A stretch of 64,000 bases of DNA, from positions 1-64,000 of the forward strand of contig CAJMQE010000010.1 of assembly GCA_905215405.1 (NCBI GenBank), read 5' to 3'. The stretch comes from an uncultured bacterium (GTDB taxonomy: Bacteria > Bacillota > Clostridia > Lachnospirales > Lachnospiraceae). The translations under genes and the position numbers were made by a program. The notes beneath the pieces are model-generated. The model searched no databases. It was not told where the DNA came from and was given only the letters and a program-made list of their open reading frames with translations. Positions 9,043 to 16,797 of the stretch are shown piece by piece (positions within the stretch are counted from its first letter, which is position 1; each line of letters starts with the position of its first letter).

Positions 9043-10065
9043 ATGAATATAGAGTTAGTTTTGGAACAAATAAGAAGTAATTGCAAAGATGAAATGGCTA
9101 TTGAGAAAGACGGTGCAATTTTACTAAATGCGGATTCATTAGAGGAAATGAAAAAAATACCGGACCATAGCATTTCATTGATATTGACAGATCCACCTTA
9201 TCATTCGACAAAGAAGAAAAACATTACAGGTGATACAGCTTTTAATACAAATAATGAATATATTGAGTGGATGAAAGAATATGGTAAAGAATGGAAAAGA
9301 ATATTAAAATATAATGGAAGTGTATTTTGTTTCTGTTCTTCAGAAATGTCCGCCTGGCTTCAGGTAATGTTTTCAGAGGAATTCAACGTTTTATCAGAAA
9401 TAACTTGGACGAAGCCCAACGCACCTGGATATGATGGATGGAAACAGAAGATGAAAAAGGAATCATTAAGACAATGGTATCCTCATTCGGAAAGAGTAAT
9501 ATTTTTGGAGCCAGCCTATGAGGGTAATATTTTTAGGAGTTACTTTGGAAATAAGCTTCGAGAATGGAGAAAACATGCAGGACTTTCGATGAACTATTTG
9601 GCCGAAGTGACTCAATCATATGGAAAAGTTAATCACGGTGGGGCGATTTCTAATTGGGAAGCTGGTAGAAATATTCCTAGTAAAGAGCAATATAATAAGA
9701 TTATAGCGGCCTTGCTTGAAACCGGTAAATTCGAGGAATTACCAGTATTTGAGGATATGATTAGACCATTTAATGTGGATGGAAGTGTTGAATTCACGGA
9801 TATATGGACATTTGAAAATGTCCGACAGTACAAGGGAAAGCATCCTGCTGAAAAACCATTGGATTTACTGAAGCATGCTATTATTTCAACAACGTATGAG
9901 GGAGATATTATCTTAGATTGTTTCGGAGGCTCTGGTGCAACAGCAATCGCATCAATTGAAACAAAAAGAAAATGTATTAGTATTGAAATAGAAAAAAAAT
10001 GGTCAGATTATGCAGTGAATAGAATACAAGAGAATGAGATAGAGCAAATGACTTTATCAATATAA
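9043..10065 (+). CDS. beta-class DNA methyltransferase with embedded XRE-type HTH
   Basis: 340-aa SAM-dependent N4-cytosine or N6-adenine DNA methyltransferase. Catalytic motif IV is DPPY (residues 50-53) and SAM motif I comes late as DCFGGSGAT (292-300), preceded by HPAEKPLDLL; this IV-before-I order is the beta class. Between them, where the target recognition domain belongs, residues about 171-222 (LREWRKHAGLSMNYLAEV, then AISNWEAGRNIPS) read as a complete XRE/Cro HTH, an unusual insertion. It converges on the restriction gene across a shared terminator and should protect that enzyme's target. Sequence specificity cannot be told. Confidence 0.88.
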   Translation: MNIELVLEQIRSNCKDEMAIEKDGAILLNADSLEEMKKIPDHSISLILTDPPYHSTKKKNITGDTAFNTNNEYIEWMKEYGKEWKRILKYNGSVFCFCSSEMSAWLQVMFSEEFNVLSEITWTKPNAPGYDGWKQKMKKESLRQWYPHSERVIFLEPAYEGNIFRSYFGNKLREWRKHAGLSMNYLAEVTQSYGKVNHGGAISNWEAGRNIPSKEQYNKIIAALLETGKFEELPVFEDMIRPFNVDGSVEFTDIWTFENVRQYKGKHPAEKPLDLLKHAIISTTYEGDIILDCFGGSGATAIASIETKRKCISIEIEKKWSDYAVNRIQENEIEQMTLSI

Positions 10066-10110
10066 TGAAAAAAGGGATAGATACAGATTGTATTTATCCC
10101 TTTTTTCATT
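10064..10110. terminator. bidirectional terminator between methyltransferase and nuclease
   Basis: Perfect 16-bp stem (10064-10079 with 10095-10110), A-rich on one side and T-rich on the other. It overlaps the stop codons of both convergent genes. Confidence 0.92.
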
Positions 10111-11098
10111 ATGGAATTGTGTAACCTTGCTCAATGTTTCTATCAATAACTTCCTGTAACCAATGCAAAGTAGGATATATACCAGAATCTTTTACAACTA
10201 CATTACAATGGTGACATCCCCAACCAAGATTGTACGGACGGTGATTGTACTCTCCGTATTTGAGTTCGTTGATATGGAATAAATTGATTTCTGTTACAGT
10301 TAAGTCTGGAACTTCTCGTCCTTCTGGCTGCTCAAGTCTATTATAAAAACCGTTACCTGATAATTTCTTTAAGCAGAAAGGGCAAACGGTTATCTTGTCC
10401 TTATTAATGATTCGTTGTGAATACAGCTTATCATAATCAAGGAGCCCCTTTTCAGAACACTCAGCAAGACACATTTCCTTCCTTAAAATAGCGTTTTCCT
10501 TAGTCATACCAAAGTCTACAGCAACATCTATTGCGTCATGACAATGCCAGTAGATTGCTTCAAGTTGTAAACGACAGTTTGAAATAGTTTCATTGCTAGC
10601 ATATTCGTAAAGGCGTATTCCGGCGCCTTTTGGCGATTGAGTAGCATAGCCGCGATTGATTTTGCCAGAGTCTTCAGATGCTGCGGTGGTGCCGGGAACA
10701 CGAGCAACATAAACACCTCCTAAAGGAGCCGTGCGGCTATTGGCATAATCCCAACCCAAATCATCCGGATTGTACAGATTCCAGTCGGCTCTTGTCTCGT
10801 AAAAAATTAGCGAATTTTCGCCTAATACAAGGTCATATGATGCAAGAAATAATTCCTGATCATCTGAGTTAAAATAATCCTGGGGACCGATTAGGACAAT
10901 ATATCCACGTTCAAATTGGTCGGTTGAATTCCTCAGTGTTTCATCGCTTTTCCATTGATGGAATGGAATTAATACAGTATTACACCTATTTACACGATTT
11001 TGAAATATTACATCGTCATCTGCTCCACGTGTTTGGCCAGTTTTACTGATTTTTCTATCAAGTAATGCTGGTAGCTTTGGCTTTCGTACTCTTGGCAT
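10109..11098 (-). CDS. HNH-type restriction endonuclease, BstXI-like
   Basis: 329-aa protein likely to be the nuclease partner of the methyltransferase. The C-terminal third carries CPFC and CHHC zinc knuckles around an HNH/beta-beta-alpha-metal core (LFHINEL, then NHRPYNLGWGCHHCN). The N-terminal half (KTGQTRGADDDVIFQNRV, AGIRLYEYASNETI) resembles what I recall of the BstXI family, which cuts an interrupted CCA/TGG site; that name is from memory. Start at 11098 because GGAGGTTCACT precedes that ATG; the in-frame ATG at 11134 lacks a site. Transcribed from the divergent promoter region shared with the ASCH operon. Confidence 0.72.
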   Translation of the reverse strand: MPRVRKPKLPALLDRKISKTGQTRGADDDVIFQNRVNRCNTVLIPFHQWKSDETLRNSTDQFERGYIVLIGPQDYFNSDDQELFLASYDLVLGENSLIFYETRADWNLYNPDDLGWDYANSRTAPLGGVYVARVPGTTAASEDSGKINRGYATQSPKGAGIRLYEYASNETISNCRLQLEAIYWHCHDAIDVAVDFGMTKENAILRKEMCLAECSEKGLLDYDKLYSQRIINKDKITVCPFCLKKLSGNGFYNRLEQPEGREVPDLTVTEINLFHINELKYGEYNHRPYNLGWGCHHCNVVVKDSGIYPTLHWLQEVIDRNIEQGYTIP

Positions 11099-11143
11099 AG
11101 TGAACCTCCTTATTGTATATCCATAATCTACCAAATTTTCTTT

Positions 11144-11180
11144 TTATTATATCAAAATTCACATAAATTTGATATAATAA
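11144..11180. promoter_or_regulatory. mirrored divergent promoters inside a 13-bp inverted repeat
   Basis: TTATTATATCAAA (11144-11156) and TTTGATATAATAA (11168-11180) form a perfect 13-bp inverted repeat with an 11-nt centre. Each arm contains a TATAAT -10 box, one per strand, so the nuclease gene (minus) and the ASCH operon (plus) start from face-to-face promoters that could share one operator. Confidence 0.7.
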
Positions 11181-11212
11181 TTTGTGAAAAATGACAAATT
11201 GGAGATTGAATA

Positions 11213-11689
11213 ATGAAAACAGTTTTGTTAAGTATGCAGCCATTTTGGAAAGATAAAATTATGAGTGGCGAAAAAATATATGAATATAGAAGCAGATTTT
11301 CAAAGGAAATAGTAAAAGCATATTTATATGTAAGTGCCCCTATTTCAGGGATTAGTGGCATTTTATATTTGGGAGAACCAATTCTTTTGACCGAGTGGAG
11401 AGAACAATATAAGGATAATATGGAAGTCGTGCGTAGAATTGAAGAATATCAAAAGAGAAAGAATAAGGTAGTTATGCCTGTATTATCATATCAGGAGACA
11501 AATTTAATTAATCTACAAACACTTGGTATGAAATTAGAAAAATTTACGGTGCCACAATCATTTTATTATTTGAGGGAAGATATGGAGCTGACAAAATTCT
11601 TGGAAGAAAATATTGTTGAAGAGGGTTTGTTGCAAACAAATGATTTTGAAAGAATTAATATTAATGAAATCTGCAGAAATTACAGATAA
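11213..11689 (+). CDS. ASCH-domain (PUA-like) protein
   Basis: 158-aa protein. Residues 1-65 (LLSMQPFWKDKIMSGEKIYEYRSRF, VKAYLYVSAP, GILYLGEPI) match the ASCH fold, a PUA-superfamily beta barrel that binds RNA or modified bases. The C-terminal half is helical and unassigned. First gene of a five-gene cluster whose other members look like modification readers and nucleases, so a reader or regulator role is inferred. GGAG precedes ATG 11213. ASCH proteins can also be RNA-processing enzymes, so the activity is open. Confidence 0.72.
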   Translation: MKTVLLSMQPFWKDKIMSGEKIYEYRSRFSKEIVKAYLYVSAPISGISGILYLGEPILLTEWREQYKDNMEVVRRIEEYQKRKNKVVMPVLSYQETNLINLQTLGMKLEKFTVPQSFYYLREDMELTKFLEENIVEEGLLQTNDFERININEICRNYR

Positions 11690-11708
11690 AAAGTAAAGAG
11701 GTGTCAAA

Positions 11709-12692
11709 ATGGCAAATGTATGGGGAATTCACACAAAAGATGATTATCTTTTTTTGAACAATAATGTAATTGCAATAGGATGGAAGGAGTTTGGTGATTT
11801 ATCGAAAATTGATAACAGCCGAGAAGCATTTAAAGAACACTACGAAGATGTGTATCCAGATGTGAAAAGGGGTTCCATTGCAACTGGAGCAGGCATGTTG
11901 TATCGATTTATCCACGAGATGCAAATAGGAGATTATATTATTTATCCTTCTAAAGTAAATAGAGAGATAAATATAGGATCCGTACAGGGAGAATATGTGT
12001 TTGATAATACTGCAGCAGAATATGTGCAGCAGAGAAGTGTTAAGTGGATTAAGAGTTTTCCGCGTACCGTATTTTCACAAGGAGCATTATATGAAGTTGG
12101 ATCAGCGATGTCATTGTTCTCTGTTAAAAATTATGCTGATGAGTATTTGGCAGCATTAGATAAGGATTTTAAGAAAAATAATCATGACACAGATGACACA
12201 GACGATGATAGTGTTGCAGCGACAGCAGAGCAAATTCTTGAATCGACAAAAGACTTTATAATAAAAGAGCTGAGTAAGTATTGTAAAGGATATCAATTAG
12301 AAGATGTTGTAAATGATTTGTTAAATGCAATGGGGTATAGGACTAAGCAGTCGAAGCAAGGTGGTGACAGTGGAATTGATATTGTGGCTTTTAAGGATGA
12401 ACTTCCTCCAAGAATAGTTGTTCAGGTAAAGAGTGGAGATTCTCAAATTACAGAAAACACACTGCAATCATTCAAAGGCGCAATGGCTCCTGGAGATTAT
12501 GGATGGTTTGTAACGCTCTCAGATTATAAACCAAATGCTAGAAAGTTTTTAGAAGCAAATCCTCAAATTAGTGGAATTAATGGAGCACAATTGGCTGAAT
12601 TGATAATGAAATATTATGGAGAAATGTCAGATAAATACACCAAAATATTCCCAATGAAAAGAGTCTATATACCTATCGCTGAAGAAGAATAA
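11709..12692 (+). CDS. Mrr-type modification-dependent endonuclease with N-terminal PUA/EVE-like domain
   Basis: 327-aa type IV restriction enzyme candidate. Residues 1-145 (WGIHT...IAIGWKEFGDL...GDYIIYPS) resemble the EVE/PUA-like reader fused to many Mrr proteins. An acidic linker (DTDDTDDDS, about 160-168) leads to an Mrr catalytic domain of the PD-(D/E)XK fold with E198, D224 (GGDSGIDIVAF) and Q239-x-K241 (VVQVKSG). Mrr enzymes cut DNA carrying foreign methylation or other modification. It lies 19 nt after the ASCH gene and 19 nt before the next gene. Family call is strong; the modification recognised is unknown. Confidence 0.88.
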   Translation: MANVWGIHTKDDYLFLNNNVIAIGWKEFGDLSKIDNSREAFKEHYEDVYPDVKRGSIATGAGMLYRFIHEMQIGDYIIYPSKVNREINIGSVQGEYVFDNTAAEYVQQRSVKWIKSFPRTVFSQGALYEVGSAMSLFSVKNYADEYLAALDKDFKKNNHDTDDTDDDSVAATAEQILESTKDFIIKELSKYCKGYQLEDVVNDLLNAMGYRTKQSKQGGDSGIDIVAFKDELPPRIVVQVKSGDSQITENTLQSFKGAMAPGDYGWFVTLSDYKPNARKFLEANPQISGINGAQLAELIMKYYGEMSDKYTKIFPMKRVYIPIAEEE

Positions 12693-12711
12693 AAATACTG
12701 GAGAATGATAT

Positions 12712-13500
12712 ATGAAGGAAGAGTACTTGGAAATATATAGTGCTGCAAAGGAATATCTTATACATATGCTTCCTGATAATATGAACGAAAGTGATCTGCA
12801 AAAATACTTTGTAGGTGATAGGCGTGATTTTAATACCTTAAAAGATGTTTTTGAGCAGCTAATTTATTCTGCACAGAACTATCAGAGCATGCCTAATATT
12901 ATTAAATATGAGCAGAGGCAAGAAGAGATACGCAGCATTTTGAAAAATTTTGATATAGAAGAAATTCAAAAAATGGATGCAGATGAATTATATTATGATT
13001 TCCGTGAAAAATTCCAAGTTACAAGTAAAGACTCAAAATATAATGGTTGGTATAAATGGAGCAAATCAGTTATTGATTCTGCACGCTTCATGGGCAATTT
13101 TAAAGATGTTAGTGATTTTAAAGGCTTTGTCAGTCAATTTGATTATAATCTCTTAACAAGAATGGCATTACCTCAATTGATATCTTCTAAAATTAGTGGG
13201 ATTGGATTTGCCCTGGCCTGTGATTGCTTAAAGGAACTGGGATATTTGAACTATCCTAAGCCAGATGTTCATTTGATTGAAGTATTTAGTCAACTTGGAA
13301 TGTCAGAAGAGGATCCAATATCAGTATTTGAAACTATTGTAGAGATGGCAGAAGTTTGTCAAGAAAACGATTGTACTGTTACTCCTTATAAAATTGATAA
13401 AGTTTTCTGGCTTATTTGTTCAGGAAGATTTTACTTAGATGACATCAGTGTGGGAAGACATAAAGATGAATTTATACAAAATATGCTGAAAAGGAGTTAG
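12712..13500 (+). CDS. putative HhH-GPD-like DNA glycosylase/lyase
   Basis: 262-aa protein without a certain family. Residues about 158-177 (SSKISGIGFALACDCLKELG) look like a helix-hairpin-helix, followed by PKPDVHLIEVFSQLG (182-196), which parallels the VDTHVxRVxxRLG segment of HhH-GPD glycosylases whose Asp is catalytic (here D185). The lysine that makes bifunctional lyases is absent, so a monofunctional glycosylase would be expected. The N-terminal 130 residues are helical and novel to me. Between an Mrr nuclease and an SRA-type reader, base removal from modified phage DNA is an attractive inference. It could instead be a non-catalytic HhH DNA-binding protein. Confidence 0.5.
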   Translation: MKEEYLEIYSAAKEYLIHMLPDNMNESDLQKYFVGDRRDFNTLKDVFEQLIYSAQNYQSMPNIIKYEQRQEEIRSILKNFDIEEIQKMDADELYYDFREKFQVTSKDSKYNGWYKWSKSVIDSARFMGNFKDVSDFKGFVSQFDYNLLTRMALPQLISSKISGIGFALACDCLKELGYLNYPKPDVHLIEVFSQLGMSEEDPISVFETIVEMAEVCQENDCTVTPYKIDKVFWLICSGRFYLDDISVGRHKDEFIQNMLKRS

Positions 13501-13502
13501 TA

Positions 13503-14207
13503 ATGTTTAATCCGGGTTTGGAAATAGGACAAGTTATTAATAATACCGGACTTATGCAGATATTCAAATGTAGTCAGCAAGGCGGAATGCGTAAGTCTAA
13601 TACTACAAATACGTTGGTTATTGTATCTGATTATACACGTGGTATTTATCATGATAAGTGGATAGGCGGAGTACTTCATTATACTGGAATGGGGCTCTCT
13701 GGTAATCAGGATATCAACTATATGCAAAATCGAACATTAAATGAATCAGGGCATAATGGTGTTGATGTTCATTTGTTTGAAGTAATGGATTCGGGCCAAT
13801 ACACTTATTGCGGTAGAATTAAATTAGTTGCAAGACCATATACTGAAACACAGCCAGATGAAGATGGAAGAGACCGTCTAGTGTGGATGTTTCCAGTACA
13901 ACCAGTTCCGGATAATGATGTCGCAAAGCCTGAATTATATGTATTTAAGGATATGGACGATTACAATATGCGTGGGAAGAATGTTGATAAGGAGTACGCA
14001 GCATTGTTTTCTACAAAGAAAAAGTCATCTGGATCAAGCAAAACATCATCTGGACTTAAAGGAAAAAAGATAAAGCATAAGACATATGGTGTTGGAACAG
14101 TTACTAAGTTACAGGATAATATGCTTTATGTTACTTTTGCAGGTAATGATAAAAGGTCATTGAATTATAAGATTTGCATAGAAAAAGGACTAATAGAGTT
14201 CATATAG
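13503..14207 (+). CDS. SRA-like (ScoMcrA-type) modified-DNA reader with C-terminal Tudor/KOW module
   Basis: 234-aa protein. Residues 1-135 (IGQVINNTG, LVIVSDYT, KWIGGVLHYTGMGLSGNQD at 52-70, NGVDVHLFE) match the SRA domain of ScoMcrA-type type IV restriction enzymes, which flips and reads 5-methylcytosine or related bases. A Ser/Lys linker is followed by KGKKIKHKTYGVGTVTKL, a small barrel like the Tudor module at the end of PcrA. No nuclease domain is present, so cutting would depend on a partner such as the Mrr protein. It follows its neighbour by 2 nt: tight translational coupling. Confidence 0.78.
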   Translation: MFNPGLEIGQVINNTGLMQIFKCSQQGGMRKSNTTNTLVIVSDYTRGIYHDKWIGGVLHYTGMGLSGNQDINYMQNRTLNESGHNGVDVHLFEVMDSGQYTYCGRIKLVARPYTETQPDEDGRDRLVWMFPVQPVPDNDVAKPELYVFKDMDDYNMRGKNVDKEYAALFSTKKKSSGSSKTSSGLKGKKIKHKTYGVGTVTKLQDNMLYVTFAGNDKRSLNYKICIEKGLIEFI

Positions 14208-14216
14208 GAGGCGTAG

Positions 14217-14426
14217 ATGAGCGAGAAGAAAATAGAACAATCATGCGAAACATGTGAATTTAATTTTGGTAATGTTTGCGCTGGACATGGAACCCGAACT
14301 GATAATGGTGAAGATACATATGGCATGCCAATGGCTGATGTTATTAAAATGTTTCCAGAAGGATGCGATGATTACGGAATTTCATTAGATGGATTTGTTG
14401 CGCAAGAAAAAATGAATGGAAGATAA
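14217..14426 (+). CDS. small cysteine-motif protein of the reader operon
   Basis: 69-aa protein with CETCEFNFGNVCAGHG near the N-terminus, a compact Cys cluster likely to bind zinc, plus a later single Cys (EGCDDYG). AGGAGGCG precedes ATG 14217, 9 nt after the SRA-like gene, so it belongs to the same operon. Function unknown. Confidence 0.6.
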   Translation: MSEKKIEQSCETCEFNFGNVCAGHGTRTDNGEDTYGMPMADVIKMFPEGCDDYGISLDGFVAQEKMNGR

Positions 14427-14435
14427 GAATTATTG

Positions 14436-14467
14436 TTGACAAAAAAGAACATATGTTCTATTATAAT
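14436..14467 (+). promoter_or_regulatory. promoter with LexA (SOS) box in its spacer
   Basis: TTGACA (14436-14441), 17 nt, TATTAT (14459-14464); TATAAT at 14462 is the alternative. The spacer contains AGAACATATGTTCT (14446-14459), a perfect 14-bp palindrome whose core GAACATATGTTC matches the Firmicute LexA/DinR box. The placement predicts tight repression relieved by DNA damage. Confidence 0.8.
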
Positions 14468-14567
14468 TGTATCGCACCTTAGAATCCGTTGCTAATCAAC
14501 ATATTAAAGTTAAGTTGGTCAGTCTGACTTTCCCTTTAGCTGGCCTTCGAATTTGGAGGCGATAACA

Positions 14568-14804
14568 ATGGCAACAAAATTTGAAGTGGGAGCGCAGGCA
14601 TTTATTATAGAGAGTAATCGAATGATAAGGGAAGTAACTGTTGTAAAAAGAAGCGGTGACTTCTATGTAGTTCGTTTTGATTATGGTGGAGGAGTGCAAT
14701 TGAGAGGTAATCGATTGTACCCTTCGAAAGAGGATGCCGAAGAACATCTGCCATTTAAACCAAAAAAGCAAGGATTTCGTTCACCATATGATTATGGCCT
14801 TTGA
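14568..14804 (+). CDS. small SOS-controlled protein, KOW/SH3-like
   Basis: 78-aa protein of unknown function with a predicted small beta barrel (GAQAFIIESNRMIREVTVV, DFYVVRFDYGGGVQLR). Start ATG 14568 lies 8 nt after GGAGG; the in-frame TTG at 14553 overlaps that site. First gene behind the SOS-box promoter, with an untranslated leader of about 95 nt. Might be a binding module or regulator; nothing stronger can be said. Confidence 0.6.
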   Translation: MATKFEVGAQAFIIESNRMIREVTVVKRSGDFYVVRFDYGGGVQLRGNRLYPSKEDAEEHLPFKPKKQGFRSPYDYGL

Positions 14805-14821
14805 TATGGAGGTGTATATTT

Positions 14822-14998
14822 ATGGAGAATGATATTCATGTTTCATGTCCCTGCTGTAAGAATGGAAGACTATTTGATGTGGATCCAGTAACAGAGGGAT
14901 GTATAAAAATCAAATGTCCAATCTGCAGATCTGTAATAGTAATTGTTTTACATAATAAAAATATTCGTACTGAGCGAATCGGAGCACGATGTTCGTAG
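14822..14998 (+). CDS. small zinc-ribbon protein (Com-like)
   Basis: 58-aa protein with two CxxC knuckles (SCPCC...KCPICRS), the size and shape of Com-type zinc-ribbon regulators from phages and mobile elements. Start ATG 14822 follows ATGGAGGTG; an in-frame start at 14801 would precede this site. Second gene of the SOS-box unit and followed at once by a terminator. Function unproved. Confidence 0.6.
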   Translation: MENDIHVSCPCCKNGRLFDVDPVTEGCIKIKCPICRSVIVIVLHNKNIRTERIGARCS

Positions 14999-15003
14999 CT
15001 ACC

Positions 15004-15058
15004 AAGGCCTGACGAAATATAGGATGATAGATATCCTGTGTTTTGTTAGGCCTTTTTA
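15004..15058 (+). terminator. two-tier terminator
   Basis: Outer stem AAGGCCTGAC (15004-15013) with GTTAGGCCTT (15045-15054), inner hairpin around AGGAT...ATCCT, then a T run. It closes the SOS-box unit 6 nt after the stop codon. Confidence 0.88.
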
Positions 15059-15101
15059 TTTCGCTGCAAGACAAAGCGGTAAAAAGTAGCAGCGAGATAA
15101 T
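15056..15101. other. hairpin sharing an 11-mer with the rlmD-proximal element
   Basis: TTATTTCGCTGC pairs with GCAGCGA (15089-15095) and flanking ATAA. TTATTTCGCTG is identical to 8660-8670. The rest of the intergenic 15102-15190 contains no other recognised signal. Confidence 0.4.
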
Positions 15102-15190
15102 AATTGCGATAGACACTTCAAAATAGCATAAAAAATAGAGCGCTGCGCCGGTATAAGTGAAAGCTAGATCGAAAAATATACGACGCGCTA

Positions 15191-15220
15191 TTGACAATAT
15201 GTACTTTCGTGTGATAGTAT
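15191..15220 (+). promoter_or_regulatory. promoter of the DUF262 unit
   Basis: TTGACA (15191-15196), 18 nt, TAGTAT (15215-15220), about 47 nt before the start codon. Confidence 0.7.
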
Positions 15221-15266
15221 ACGTGCATAGAAATGTTGAAGCGTCGATTGAGAGGAAGGTTATAAT

Positions 15267-16427
15267 ATGAAAATAAGTAAATCACTAATGCAAGCAGTAT
15301 CCTTTAATCCAACGGAGAAATCTCATAAAATGACAGTAATGGACATGTGCAAAAAAATAGAGTCATTGGATATAACGTTACCTTTATATCAACGAGATGT
15401 TAGCTGGACAATAAATCAGTCCATTGATTTGTTAAATTATCAGCTCCTTGGAAAAGCGCCGGTAGCGCCAATTTCAATGAATGTAATTGTTGATACAAGT
15501 GATTTTGTTCCACAGGTATCATTTGTTGATCGAGAAATGTTGGACTCAGAAAATATTGAAAAAGGTCAATTATCTGTCGTGGACGGCCAGCAAAGACTTA
15601 CTACAAATTTCCAGGCATATTCCAACAGCGATAATTTTAGGAACATTGTTCTCGATGTTGCAAGAGGACGTTTCCTATTAGTTGAGGGAGCATTCACAAA
15701 GACACAGATCCCAGCAGGTATATTATTGAACAAGGAAGATTCAGTTTTTTATGAATATTTGACTGTAAATAATATGATGAAGGATCCTGAATTTCTAACA
15801 GTACTGGTACAGTGTAGGTCAAAGATTAGAAGCTATTATTATACAATTAACCAGGCAGAAAATTTGTCAGAGGATGAGCAGATAGAGTGGTTTGAAGTTC
15901 TTAATAATGCAGGTAGTCGTGTGAGTGCTTTACAGATGAGATTTTCTAAGATGAAAGTTCATGGGATTGATATATACGTAATGTATACACTAAAATTCAA
16001 GAACAAATTATTGGAATATGGATATGATTTCTTTACGCCACAAAAAACGAGTGTTTCATATCCAGTTGCAGCATTGAATCCTGCATATGAAATAATTATG
16101 AATAAGGTGCATACAGATGCCTATGCGCCAATTCCATCTGACACAAAGGAGAATCAGCTTTGTGCGTTGGAACCGGGGATGTTAACACAGTGTTTTGATA
16201 AAACATTGGATGCATTAAATAAAACGATGGACTTTATTACGGATAATGATGTAGATGAGCCAGACAGAATAGATTATATTAATTATTTGACTGGATATTT
16301 TGTATACAATCCAAACCCAACAGACGAACAGATTTCAAAGCTCATCGATTGGTACAATGGTGTGGATTTTAACAATAAGAGCAATTCAAGAAGGCGTATG
16401 ATTTTTACGCAGATGCTTGGAATATAA
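15267..16427 (+). CDS. DUF262 (GmrS/ParB-like fold) protein
   Basis: 386-aa protein of the DUF262 family. The N-terminal half holds LPLYQRDVSWT and the hallmark VVDGQQRLTT, the ParB/Srx-like nucleotide-binding signature. In the type IV system GmrSD this domain binds and hydrolyses NTP and partners a DUF1524 HNH nuclease. No HNH partner or fused DUF1524 is visible, so this is either a single-gene variant or works with another protein. GAGGAAGG precedes ATG 15267. A defence role is inferred from family and location. Confidence 0.78.
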   Translation: MKISKSLMQAVSFNPTEKSHKMTVMDMCKKIESLDITLPLYQRDVSWTINQSIDLLNYQLLGKAPVAPISMNVIVDTSDFVPQVSFVDREMLDSENIEKGQLSVVDGQQRLTTNFQAYSNSDNFRNIVLDVARGRFLLVEGAFTKTQIPAGILLNKEDSVFYEYLTVNNMMKDPEFLTVLVQCRSKIRSYYYTINQAENLSEDEQIEWFEVLNNAGSRVSALQMRFSKMKVHGIDIYVMYTLKFKNKLLEYGYDFFTPQKTSVSYPVAALNPAYEIIMNKVHTDAYAPIPSDTKENQLCALEPGMLTQCFDKTLDALNKTMDFITDNDVDEPDRIDYINYLTGYFVYNPNPTDEQISKLIDWYNGVDFNNKSNSRRRMIFTQMLGI

Positions 16428-16442
16428 TAGGGAGGATACTGG

Positions 16443-16646
16443 ATGGATAGCTTTTGTAGAAACGATAAGGATAAGATTTATACAAAACATGGTGTCAAGA
16501 TACCACAAGGACTCTTAATGGAGATCAACGGTAAAAAGGCTCTTGCAAATTACAAAGGAGATAAAGTGGTTGGATATACAACATTAGATGAATTGATTGA
16601 TGAGTCATATTCAAGATGCTTACCGACTTGCAAATTAGATTTTTAA
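16443..16646 (+). CDS. small hypothetical protein in the DUF262 unit
   Basis: 67-aa protein (DKIYTKHGVKIPQGLLMEING) with two C-terminal Cys residues. GGGAGG precedes ATG 16443, 15 nt after the DUF262 stop, so it is co-transcribed. No family recognised. Confidence 0.5.
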   Translation: MDSFCRNDKDKIYTKHGVKIPQGLLMEINGKKALANYKGDKVVGYTTLDELIDESYSRCLPTCKLDF

Positions 16647-16737
16647 TTACTCTTACTGTGACTGACGAAGGTGTGCAGCCCAGGTTCTAACAATAGAATA
16701 TATTCAATACCTGAATGTGCCGATCATCAAGTATCCA

Positions 16738-16797
16738 AGCCGGGGTAGATATTAGAAGCAATTTGATTGTTATCTAAGTCTGCCCCGGCTTTTTTTA
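16738..16797. terminator. terminator between DUF262 unit and opposing gene
   Basis: AGCCGGGGTAGA (16738-16749) with TCTGCCCCGGCT (16779-16790), a 12-bp stem followed by TTTTTT. It lies between convergent transcripts and probably serves mainly the plus strand. Confidence 0.9.

Noticed and set aside
14910..15197. 95-codon reverse frame
   Set aside because: Covers a strong terminator and hairpin; membrane-like product is a by-product of AT richness.
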